Assembly: GCA_037501455.1 (NCBI GenBank)
Contig: CM074855.1
Span: 34,815,001 to 34,879,000, forward strand
Length of the DNA stretch: 64,000 nucleotides
Reading direction: 5' to 3'
Source of the DNA: Lantana camara
Taxonomy: Eukaryota; Streptophyta; Magnoliopsida; Lamiales; Verbenaceae
Shown: in pieces, positions 20,729-29,920 of the stretch
Layout: every line of letters starts with the position of its first letter
How positions within the stretch are numbered: the first letter of the stretch is position 1
Translations under genes and position numbers: made by a program
Notes under the pieces: model-generated
The model's input: the letters and a program-made list of their open reading frames with translations, nothing else
Told to the model about the DNA's origin: nothing
Databases searched by the model: none

Positions 20729-21967
20729 TTATATATTCATAATATTGATATTTTGAGTTAGGTAAAGTCCATTACTTAGAGTACCGATATGAACGGAAGA
20801 GTTGTTCCGTTTGATAAAGTATTTACCATTCTTAATATAAGTTTCATAACCTTCACAATCTAATATTGGAACTGAAATTATATTACGAATAATGCTCGGT
20901 ACATAAAGGACTTTATTTAATACTAACTCAAAACTACCTAAATCTAATCTAATTGTGCCTAAAGCTCGAGCTTCAACGTTTGAGCCATCGCCGATCTTCA
21001 AGACACATTCTCCTTCTTTGAGTTGTTGGACTTCACTTAGCATCTGTACATCATTACAGATATGAGTTCCACAACCGGTATCAAGTACCCAAGAACTAGA
21101 ATTAATAGAAAGATTTACTTCAACGAGAAAGATACCTTTCTTTAGAGTAGCCTTGTACTCTGGGCAGTTTCTCCTCCAATGTCCCGCTTTGCCACAATGG
21201 AAGCAAACATCCTCTTTCTGATCACGCTTCTTCTTTTGGGCCTTCCCCTTCGAAATGCCACCAGTGGGCCTAAGGGGTTTCTTTTTCTTCTTTTGGGCTT
21301 TCTTGCCCTTACCTTTAGAAGGCCCAGAAGAGGAAGATGGAGCATTCACCATCAAAACCTTATTGTCCTTCTTGATCGTGCTTTCAGCAGTCACAAGCTG
21401 ACTAATCAGCTCAGCTACAGTAGCACCAGCATGATTCATGTTGAAGTTAAGGACAAATGGGTTGAATGATGGTGGGAGCGAAGCTAGCAACAAATCTACT
21501 GAAAGCTCATCTTTCAGTGGCATGTCCATGGAAGCAAGTTTCTCAGTAAGGGCAAGAAACTTGAGTCCATATTGAAGGACACTTGAACCTTCCCTCATTC
21601 TCAAGTGGAACAATTCCTTTGAAGTGTTATACCTTGTAACACGTTCATGAGGGCGGTAAAGTTGCTCTAAGTGGTCGTAAATCTCCCAAGCAAATTCCAT
21701 GGCCTCATGTTGCCTTTGCAAGTCCGGAGACATGTTAGCCAACATAAGGCAACGGGCTTGGAGATTATCATCCTTCCACTTCTGAATCGCGTCCCGCTCG
21801 GCCCGAGTGGGAGCCTCCCCTTCGGGACTAGGCTCCCCTTCGAAGAGAACATAAGTTCTCTTCTCAGAATCTAAAATGATTTTTAGATTCCTCAGCCAAT
21901 CAGAATAGTTGGGACCAGTCAACTTGTTTGACTCGAGGATCGATACAAGAGGGTTTTTGGTTGCCAT
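20729..21967 (-). CDS. Copia gag-protease ORF, copy 1
   Basis: 412 residues. Residues 1-210 form a copia-type gag (start MATKNPLVS; LTGPNYSDWL, and a UBN2-like helical region). A Lys-rich segment follows near 215-245, then a CCHC zinc knuckle (CFHCGKAGHWRRNC) near 252-265 for RNA binding, then the aspartic protease with LDTGCGTH near 294. The ORF ends at a TAA (20729-20731), after which the pol frame continues without a shift. Most copia elements have one gag-pol ORF, so the stop is either an old mutation or a readthrough site. The start is the first ATG after the long leader. Confidence 0.88.
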   Translation of the reverse strand: MATKNPLVSILESNKLTGPNYSDWLRNLKIILDSEKRTYVLFEGEPSPEGEAPTRAERDAIQKWKDDNLQARCLMLANMSPDLQRQHEAMEFAWEIYDHLEQLYRPHERVTRYNTSKELFHLRMREGSSVLQYGLKFLALTEKLASMDMPLKDELSVDLLLASLPPSFNPFVLNFNMNHAGATVAELISQLVTAESTIKKDNKVLMVNAPSSSSGPSKGKGKKAQKKKKKPLRPTGGISKGKAQKKKRDQKEDVCFHCGKAGHWRRNCPEYKATLKKGIFLVEVNLSINSSSWVLDTGCGTHICNDVQMLSEVQQLKEGECVLKIGDGSNVEARALGTIRLDLGSFELVLNKVLYVPSIIRNIISVPILDCEGYETYIKNGKYFIKRNNSSVHIGTLSNGLYLTQNINIMNI

Positions 21968-22173
21968 TTCAAAACACGTAGAGAATCACAGAATCTACGA
22001 CCTAAATGGTAAAACAGAGAACTAGTGAGCATGCTGAATTATAACGATATACAAAAGATAAGGTCTTTAATCTAATGTAGCTCCCACTGTTTTTCAAAGA
22101 TCTAGAATTCCCAAAGATCTAAGAGGAACACGTTTCCCAATGGGTACTAAGATCCTAGGCATTTTACCTCGAA

Positions 22174-22504
22174 CCCACGACTCGCGGACATTCTAAGTAA
22201 GAACCCTAGGTAGGTACAACTTACCAATTCTAACACCTTTAGAATTCTTAGTAATTGTTTTTGCATCACCTATCTTTCAATATGGACCCACGACTCGTGC
22301 GACATCCATATTTACTTAGGCGTTAAGCTAGACCCATCAATCATAAGATCATGACCAAAACTTAGTTCGAACGACCCACGACTCGCGGACATCGCCCTTA
22401 CTAAAATTGACCACGAAATATTGACCATTTAAAATGATTAATTAGGTAACCAAGAACTAATAAGCTCCACTAGCTATCCCACGACTCGCGGACAATAACT
22501 AGCT
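22174..22504 (-). repeat. Four dispersed copies of CCCACGACTCGCGGACA
   Basis: Copies at 22174-22190, 22287-22304 (one extra base), 22375-22391 and 22488-22504, about 90-115 bp apart. The sequence between copies is unrelated. Flanking inverted arms are visible, clearest for the second copy: AATATGGA at 22279-22286 and TCCATATT at 22305-22312. The motif would then sit in the loop of a hairpin in the transcribed RNA. Confidence 0.85.
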
Positions 22505-23670
22505 TTACTTACTAAACTTAAAACCTATTGATGGAATGCTAGGAATTTAATTCAAAATTTGCATCTCGAATTAAACACCTATTTGTTCGAAATTAGCTTA
22601 ATATTTAATGGGAATTTTCGAATCAACCGGAGAGTTGTCCGGTTCGACCTCACCAACATATATGTTATCCAATTTTATTAGTCTTGATTAATGCAAGTAC
22701 ACTTAAATGCATATCAAACAAGCACATAAACAGATAACATGTCCTAGCATGATACTAACATGTAATGATCATGGGTTCTACCTATCTTATGCGTGATATG
22801 TGGGAGCCACTCCACAATCACAAGTTCTAACATACATGCCACATAAACAGTTTAAATCACATAAGGGAAAGCGGTAACAAAATACGAGCCCTATCTCTAT
22901 TACATTTAACAATTGAGATTCCCCTCCCTAACAGTTTGAGGGGTCTTCACTTATGGCCTCCTTGTTACTTGAATGTGGTCCATCTTACTCCATGGGTGCA
23001 TTGTCTCCAAAATGAAAATAAAACCTCACCACCTATCTCTACTCTCAAATTACAATAAAAGGAAAAAGACATAAAGTAATAAGGCTCAATCTTCATATTG
23101 GCCTTTGACAATTACACGGGGCATACCCCGGCCTCAAAAACAGTAATATGGAAAGCCACATAATAAATCACATAACAGTACGCACATAAGTGAGGCTCCA
23201 ACCTCAATTGAAAAACGCAACTATAGGGCTCCAACCCCAATTTAAACCATCCATGTGCATAAATTAAAACCATACATAGATCTAAACCCATGATCACCTA
23301 ACATGCTTTTGCGAGAATTTAAATTTAGCCAATAAATTAAAATTCTCGTTTCAAGTCCTAATGACTTAAAACACGACTTAGATGCAATTCTTGTTCAAGA
23401 GTCTTTTCAATAAAACCCGAAAAACAACAAACCAATAAAATTCCAATTAATTTCCAAAATTAATAATTTTATTCTTTCATTATTTTCATAAAATAAAATT
23501 CTTAATTTTCCCAAAATCCAAATCGCTTTAATTTCTCAAAAAATCCCAATTTAATCAAAATTTTAAAATAATTTTATTTTAGCAAAACTGATTTTAAAAG
23601 ATAAAATTAAGATAAAATTAAATCGGGATTTTTCGGACCGAAAACACGAAACACGAAAACACGAAATTAG

Positions 23671-24010
23671 GCCCGAAAGCATCCGCCCAAAGGAGGGCAC
23701 TGCCGCGCGGCATCAGGCGCGCGCTGCGCGCAAGCTGCGCGCACAGCGTGCGGCAAGTGCCGCCCGCGTGCGCGCGCTGGGCGCGCGAATCGTGCGCTTG
23801 TCGCGCGCAGCAGTGCCCGCCCGATGGCGGGCGATCTCGGCTTGGGCGTCCCGCTCTGTTGCGGGACGGTGCGGGCGGCTGTCCCGCGCGGTTGCGGGAC
23901 AGGCGAGCGGTCGCGCCTAGGCACGGGCGGGAGGGCCTCCCGCGCGGTTGCGGGAGGGCTGGGCGGCGGCGACGGGCCTGGGCGTGCGACGTGCTAGCAC
24001 GCCTAGGCTC
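23671..24010 (-). other. GC-rich hairpin cluster in the copia leader
   Basis: About 340 bp of very GC-rich DNA in an AT-rich element. Clear hairpins: 23815-23832 (stem GCCCGCC, 4-nt loop), 23848-23867 (stem GTCCCGC, loop TCTGTT), 23880-23901 (stem TGTCCCGC, loop GCGGTT) and 23936-23957 (stem CCTCCCGC, loop GCGGTT). The last three share design and loop, but the outer stem pairs differ in a compensatory way. The 5' part is rich in GCGCGC and GTGCGC words. The minus strand is the one transcribed. Confidence 0.75.
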
Positions 24011-24279
24011 GTCCTTTTTCGTGTCCCGTTTCGTATTTTGGGTTTCTCCAAGACCCGGTTCAATCCAAAATTAAAAAAATTCGATTTAAACATATTTCAA
24101 TCAAAACGGTTTTCAAAATCACAATTTAAGAAAACAGTTTTAGAAATTCAGGAAAAATTACAGTTTCGTATTTCAGGCTTTCTAAAAGAACTCATGAATA
24201 CCTAATTCGCATCTAAGCCTAAGAATTTCTACCAAATTCAGAATAATTGAGACGAATCAGAAACACGATTAACGAGGTG

Positions 24280-24291
24280 GCTCTGATACCA
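24280..24291 (-). promoter_or_regulatory. Primer binding site of copia copy 1
   Basis: Minus strand TGGTATCAGAGC, two bases after the end of the 5' LTR. It is complementary to the 3' end of initiator tRNA-Met, the usual copia primer. Confidence 0.92.
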
Positions 24292-24293
24292 CT

Positions 24294-26231
24294 TGTTGGA
24301 AAACACGAATCAGAAAGCAGCGGAATTTAAAAAATTTTCCCAACAAAAGGACCTTGAACTCACAATCGTGCAACCAAATTCGTAATGATAGAAAACTTAC
24401 TTTTCTTTTATTCTTTCTTGAAGCGTTTCAAGCCACCCAAGAACGCTCTTCTCGCGGCTTGATCCCCTCTCCTTGGTAAAGCTCGAATCTTCAAACTTCT
24501 AACTTGAAGTCTCTAGAGAAAGTCCACCAACTTGATCACAATCTAACTAGTAAGGATGCTAGTTCTCTAGTTAGTGTTTAGGCTTAACCTAGGGTTTAAT
24601 TTAATCTTGGAGAAAGGAAGGTGTTCAACACATGAACCAAGAATTGTCAATTAGCTCCATAAGGAGCTCGAGCTCCCCTATTTATAGAGGGGGAGTGCCG
24701 AAATTCCTAGTCCTTTATGGGCTAGGATTTTGGTCCCTCTCTCCTATTACTTGATCATCAAGTATTTTCCAACTTTGACTTTGAATTCTAATTCAAGTCA
24801 ACTTTTAAGAGAGCTAAAAATATCCAAACTATTTTTGGATAATTTTATACTTTATTTATTATAAAATAAATAACTTATTTTTATCTAATTAATTAATTCG
24901 TAATTAATTAACTAGATTATTTTCTCCAAAATAAGACTTTCTTTTTAATTCAAAATTAAACCAAAGTCTATTAAATAATTAACAACTTAATTATTTAATA
25001 TCCAATTAAATAGTCACGTGTGGCACACGTGTCATAGTGACACGTGTCCAGTCACATGACCCACACGTGTGGTTTCACACGTGTGGAACCCTCTAGGCTC
25101 GATTAACTCGTTTAATCATTTTAAAGCCTCAACTCATGTAACCAAGTTGTTGTGTGTGACCCTCTAGGTTCTCAATTCAATTAGCAGTGACCCCAATTAA
25201 TTAATTCACTAATTAATTAATCAGTCCACAGATTAAACAACCATAGTCTAGCAACAGGTGTTTAACCCCTAGCTGAATTGGAATGTTCGGATTCGACAGA
25301 ACCTTTAAGTCATTGATTCATGTGAGATACAATCCTCCTACTTACTATCTCTCAACCAAGATCTAGGGCAAGGGAATAATCAGAACCCTAATAATCTGGT
25401 CTTAAAGCTAAGTGCATTTCATATCCATTTGATCTCAATCCAAGAAACACTTTTCTTGATGTCTTGATCTACTGCCTTGGCCAAGGACTCCATATGGCAT
25501 ATGAATGACTTACACAATAAGAGATCACCTTGCATATGCAAGTGTAGGTCCTTTCTTGATTCTCATTCACTTTCATGAATCACTTGTGCAGCCCCAGCAT
25601 AAGCCTTGAATCAGTTGTCTAAGGCGACACCCTTTAAAGCTTATACCAAAGACTACAGAGTTAACTCATAAAGTAACATGGAACCTCAAGTCTAAGGATC
25701 AATTAATCACATCAATGACTCGTGAGATATTTCCTAATCTGGAAGTTTCCATTTCCTGAAATAGAAACTTCCTTTCCCATTTAGGAATGTTCTCACACGG
25801 GGCACCTCAGTGAACTTACTTATTAAAGTAAGCACCCTCATGTATCACGCACGTATCAACTATACACTTTCCACCTCCATGAAACAAGGTGGTCCTTCTT
25901 AAGGGCGTGATCCCACAAGCAAGCCTTAGAGGAGTCAGGTTCACACTCCCACTGTCTGTAGGACTCATCGGCTTGGAGTATTTTACTAATCATGACTTAT
26001 GTGATATAGGGCTCGTTTCATGAACCATTTCACCTAAATGGTAGAGTCCTAAAGTCATCAGGATTAGGGGAGTTCTCATACATGCACAGATAAAGTAAAC
26101 GCATACCAAACAAGAGCATATAAAGAAGTGTTGCCTCAATTCGTTATTTCATTCAAAGATTGTCTGTGATTACAATAAGGAAAAGCACAAAGCGGATATA
26201 CAATCGGCTTTCTAGGGCACTATTCCTAACA
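24294..26231 (-). repeat. 5' LTR of copia copy 1
   Basis: 1,938 bp, identical in length to the 3' LTR. It holds the promoter (TATA near 24680) and a G-box cluster at 25013-25087. I saw no substitution private to this LTR among the four copia LTRs of the window. Confidence 0.95.
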
Positions 26232-28024
26232 CTAAGACTTTAGCGAACGGGTGACAATAAAAAAAATGACCACAAAGCTAGGCGGGACTAACCCCAAACC
26301 GATCAATCAACTCAGAGCAATAAAAGTGGAAACAATAATTCAATCATTACTTATAAGTACCAATATACATATCAATGCAATATCATACCACTTATCAGCC
26401 AAAGCAAAAGGCATAAGTATCAATAAGGTACATGCCAAAGTAAAATGACAATGCTAGACCCAAAGCGATAAAACTTGACTCGACCCCGCCTAGCACACAA
26501 CCTGCAAAAACTGAAAAGTTGAGGTGTCAGTCCAACACGGACTGAGCGAGGGGTTTATAAATAAATATTAGCGCAATTACCATGCAAGCCACAATCTCGG
26601 GTAAGGGTTTATAAAAGAGAAGCAATATAAGTTCAATAATAAAAGACAACTCGCCCGAGATTTTAACTAATCAATTTAACAATAGAATCAATTCAATTCA
26701 ATCAGTGGCCCGACGAGTGAGGGCAAATCTCCAACCTTCCCCCGACAGTGTACAATAATTCAGTTGTAATTAATTAAGTGATCAAGTAATACAAATTAGT
26801 GCACAATTAGCAATTTCCGTCCATCCTTCTTCCTCCGGGTGATGGGGGATTACAAGGCCCCGCCATCCAATCTCATTGAGCATAGGGTTCATGAGTCCCT
26901 ATGCCCGGAACTCCTTTCCCCACTAATCTCGTAGTGGGTTCAGGGGGCATCCCAAGGTTTGTGAGGATAGTACAAGAGTTACCCGTCAGTCCTTGCTTCC
27001 TCGGTTGGCTCAATACACTACCCTCGGGCCTAAAGTGAACATGTTTACTCGCCAAAACAATCAATCAATCAATCAATCAGTTCGTTCCATGAAACCAGTT
27101 GAAAATCAAGAGAGCCTGGAAAACTATAGATATATAGATACATTTTGGCTTAAATCATCACATAGGGTTATATGGGTTCTATATATCTAGAATTAAACCT
27201 CACCTGTCGAGCGACGGAACAAGACAATGATAAAAGAAAGGCCCAACCGATCACTGATCTCCGCCCTGGAGAAAAACTGGACAAGAAAGGGAATAGTGGA
27301 AACTCGTGAGACTTGACTCAATATGAAACCAAGTATGACGCACGGCAATGCTCCTGTAAATAAATAAAACCCAAGTAATCAATTAACACTAAGCATGTAT
27401 AAACACCAATTAACACCTAAGAGGTGAAATTAATATCAAGAAATCATGTATTCATATTATTCAATTATTTCAAGTTCAATTCAAATAAGGCATGAAGTCA
27501 CACAATAACGTTTGAGCAATTAAGTACCAAGAAGTGTCAATTAGGAGCATACTTATCAATTAATCAAGTATATATATCATATAAATCACATATGGGAGCC
27601 AAGGGAGTGAAAGGAATGCAATAAGGAAGGTTTTGTTGAAGTAAGACAAAAATGGGCAATTTCCGAAAATGCACATGCTGTAGGAAAACTGGAATACCTT
27701 GAGATATAGAAGTTGGAATTAAGTTTTTCTTATTGGGTATGAAACTAGACACAAAGACCTTTCCGAGGATATATGGCTCATAATTTAGTTCAAAGTGAGG
27801 AGAAAATGGCGTAAGCTTGAAGTGGGATGATTGCAATTTATCGGTAAAGTAGCGACACCAAAACGAATTGATAATATATTACAAATGGGAAAATATATTG
27901 AGGTGATTCCAATTGGATGTTGTTCTAGACTTCAAGATCTTTCCGTCAGTTCAAGAATCAGGTCAATCGGAGTTCGTATGAGGGAGAACAAAGCAAAACA
28001 AACTCAAGATGAAAACAGAGAAAG

Positions 28025-28143
28025 ATCCACGGCCGTGGATTTCTCCATGCACAAAAATCCACGCCCGTGGATCACTCTTACCGAAACTCCCAAGTTTCTG
28101 GACGAAAATCCACGGCTGTGGGTCAAAATCCACGCCCGTGGAT
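28025..28143 (-). repeat. Palindrome cluster in solo LTR C
   Basis: Four 16-nt units: 28025-28040 (ATCCACGGCCGTGGAT, perfect palindrome), 28057-28072 and 28128-28143 (ATCCACGCCCGTGGAT) and 28108-28123 (ATCCACGGCTGTGGGT). Offset from the LTR start in its own orientation is about 0.9-1.0 kb, much as in LTR A. Confidence 0.8.
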
Positions 28144-29606
28144 CACTCTCCAACAGCAAATACGAAGGGAAAACAGGGCATAGGCATGGGATTTGGCTCC
28201 CAAGGCATATAAACACCAAATCAATGCAAGAATCAACTCCAAACTAACATAAATCATGCATATAACTCATATATATCAAGTTGGCATCAAGTAATCCCTC
28301 CAAGCTTGCTCAAATCATCAAGAATTAACCAACCAAACCCTATAATTCCTCATGCCATCAACTTCCATATAACTCATTCTTTCATGCAAGAATCCAACTC
28401 TAATGATCATAATCATGCTCTTAACCTCGAATAAACAAGAAAGCATCACATAAACATCAAACCCTACTCATATAACATTCAAGAGTTCAAAGCAATTCAT
28501 CCATTTATACCTTGAATGAAAGAAGATGGAATGGAATGATAAGATGAGTATGATGCCTCCACTTATGCAATTTATCTTCCTTGAATTTAGCTTGATAAAT
28601 GATGAAATCCTTCCCTTCCCTTCTCTTGGTGATTTGATCGATATTTAGTGGGTGTGTGTGTGTATCTTGTATGAAAGGGATGAATGAAATGTGGGAGAGA
28701 TATGATATTTATAAGATATAATATATGTCTTCCACTATAATGCATGAGTCACCATATTTTGCTATTTAGTCCCTCATTTATGTGAATGGATGCAAACAAG
28801 TATTGTCTCATGGAAAATGTTCAATTAATTCCAATTTATGATATGCAATTGAGTCCATGAATATGTGAAATGATCAAGTAAGGTCACATATAAACAATTA
28901 GACACGTTAACAATTAATTCACGTAAATTTTACGCTAATGGTAATTCATATAAATGCATGAAGATATATTACATATAAGATCATGAAATGTAGATAAATT
29001 ATCACATAATGCATAAATTGAAAACGGGGCGTTACACACCCACTTGGAAAATGTTCTAAAAACTTCGTAAGGGATTATAGCTTGCATGTAGGTGTTTAAA
29101 TTCCGGGATACTTATTTATTATGCCCTGTTTTTATACCCACCAGTCTCTTTTAGACTGAACCCGCTCTTGTTTTCAGTTTCTTCTTGCAGGGTGGAGTGC
29201 TAGGCATGAATTCAAGTTTTTTTATGTCTTATATTTGTGTCTCACATTCCTTTGTCACACATACACTCTTATTATGATTGTTATTATATTTGTGGGCGCA
29301 TTTTATATATGTTAGGTCGGGTGGGCCATTGATACTCGAACTTGTAGTTATTTTTGTTGCTTGGAGCTTGAAAGCTCAATGTATATGTTATGGTTATGTA
29401 TAGCTTCCGCTTCTGATGCATTACTCTGTTATTTTTGTAACTTGTTCTTGATTGGTTTTAAGGGTTAACTCCCGCCTAGCATAGCGAGTGTGTCGAGTCC
29501 TCGTTTGCCTTGATTTGGCACGTTTATGGATTTCCCATTTCATATACGGGTCGGGGTCTTGGAGCGAGGAATGTGGCGTCACGCGCTCGGGCTCTACATC
29601 CTTAAG

Positions 29607-29618
29607 TGGTATTAGAGC
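29607..29618 (+). promoter_or_regulatory. Primer binding site of chromovirus B
   Basis: TGGTATTAGAGC, eight bases after the LTR end (spacer TCCTTAAG). It matches the initiator tRNA-Met complement with one mismatch. Element A has the same spacing. Confidence 0.85.
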
Positions 29619-29813
29619 TTATGGTTGCAAAACCCGGGCTCTCATGTCGTGTTGAGTCTGTCTAAGTCATACGGCTTTACGGACTACTTGTCAATGTGTT
29701 TTTTATGCATTTCTTATGTGACTATGTGCTTTAATTCTTGATTCTTGATTGAATTATTTGTACTATCATGCATGGACTAAAAATAGCACGTATTTCAGTG
29801 TTTTTTTTACAGG

Positions 29814-29920
29814 ATGCCTCCTCGGAGACATAGAGATCGTTCTCCAGACCGGCGCCATCGCCGTGATCGTTCTCCTACTCCATAATCACAACAACAACAA
29901 CCATAACCATTTGATCAGTC
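29814..29920 (+). pseudogene. Truncated gag start of chromovirus B
   Basis: The ATG at 29814 opens MPPRRHRDRSPD, matching the MPPRRH start of chromovirus A gag. The frame then meets two TAA codons (29883 and a few codons later) inside a CAA-repeat region, each explained by a C-to-T change in a CAA codon. Sequence similarity to a gag is lost at about 29920, where minus-strand LINE sequence begins. Nothing else of the B internal region remains here. Confidence 0.75.

Larger units (their letters stand above)
21968..24279 (-). other. Long untranslated leader of copia copy 1
   Basis: 2.3 kb between the PBS and the gag start with no credible ORF, unusually long for a copia element. In the element's orientation it contains first a GC-rich hairpin cluster (24010-23671), then an AT-rich stretch, then four copies of a 17-nt motif (22504-22174). 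ORFs over the GC-rich part are low-complexity Arg/Ala/Pro and are not conserved in length between the two copies. Confidence 0.75.
16701..26231 (-). mobile_element. Ty1/copia retrotransposon, copy 1
   Basis: 9,531-bp element on the minus strand with two 1,938-bp LTRs (16701-18638 and 24294-26231), terminal TGTTGG/CCTAACA and target duplication CTAAG (16696-16700 and 26232-26236). It carries a tRNA-Met PBS, a 2.3-kb leader, gag-protease, then integrase-RT-RNase H in the copia order. It is defective: a net 608-bp deletion removes most of RT, and an in-frame stop separates protease from integrase. The LTRs differ at eight sites by eye (about 0.4%). A second copy of the same insertion is at 50518-60625. 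Confidence 0.95.
16616..29036 (-). mobile_element. Solo LTR of chromovirus family C, inserted into LTR B
   Basis: On the minus strand it starts TGTAACGCCCC (29036) and ends GGGTGCTACA (16616). The 5-bp duplication CACCC flanks it on both sides (16611-16615 and 29037-29041). No PBS, internal domain or second LTR lies between, so it is a solo LTR. Removing the nested copia element leaves about 2.88 kb. Blocks such as CCGCCTAGC, the TTGCAGGT region and the CTCACTCAGT region align in the same order with LTR A, so C is a relative of A in reverse orientation. The small ORFs in it have no recognisable domain. Confidence 0.85.
14085..29598 (+). mobile_element. 5' LTR of chromovirus B, split by nested insertions
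   Basis: The LTR starts TGTGACGCCCC at 14085 and ends GGGCTCTACA at 29598, followed by TCCTTAAG and a tRNA-Met-type PBS. Family members of this sort begin TGTAACRCCCC and end in TACA, as element A does here. The LTR is interrupted by the inverted solo LTR C (16616-29036, flanked by CACCC at 16611-16615 and 29037-29041), which itself contains a copia element. Without the insertions, LTR B is about 3.09 kb (14085-16615 plus 29042-29598). Order and spacing of blocks match LTR A only loosely, so B is a distinct family. No matching 3' LTR is present: the element is truncated soon after the gag start. Confidence 0.83.

Noticed and set aside
22174..22504. A CRISPR-like array of short repeats with spacers
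   Set aside because: Only four copies with spacers of about 75-95 bp, inside the leader of a plant retrotransposon, with no cas genes.
23667..24205. Arg/Ala/Pro-rich ORFs over the GC-rich block (also 58029-58502, up to 157 codons)
   Set aside because: Low complexity driven by composition. Length and frame differ between the two copies because of small indels, so there is no sign of coding constraint.
28009..28247. ORFs with repeated HARGS/PRPW-like peptides over the LTR C palindromes
   Set aside because: The peptide repeats only reflect the DNA palindromes. The ORFs are overlapping on both strands and have no start context.
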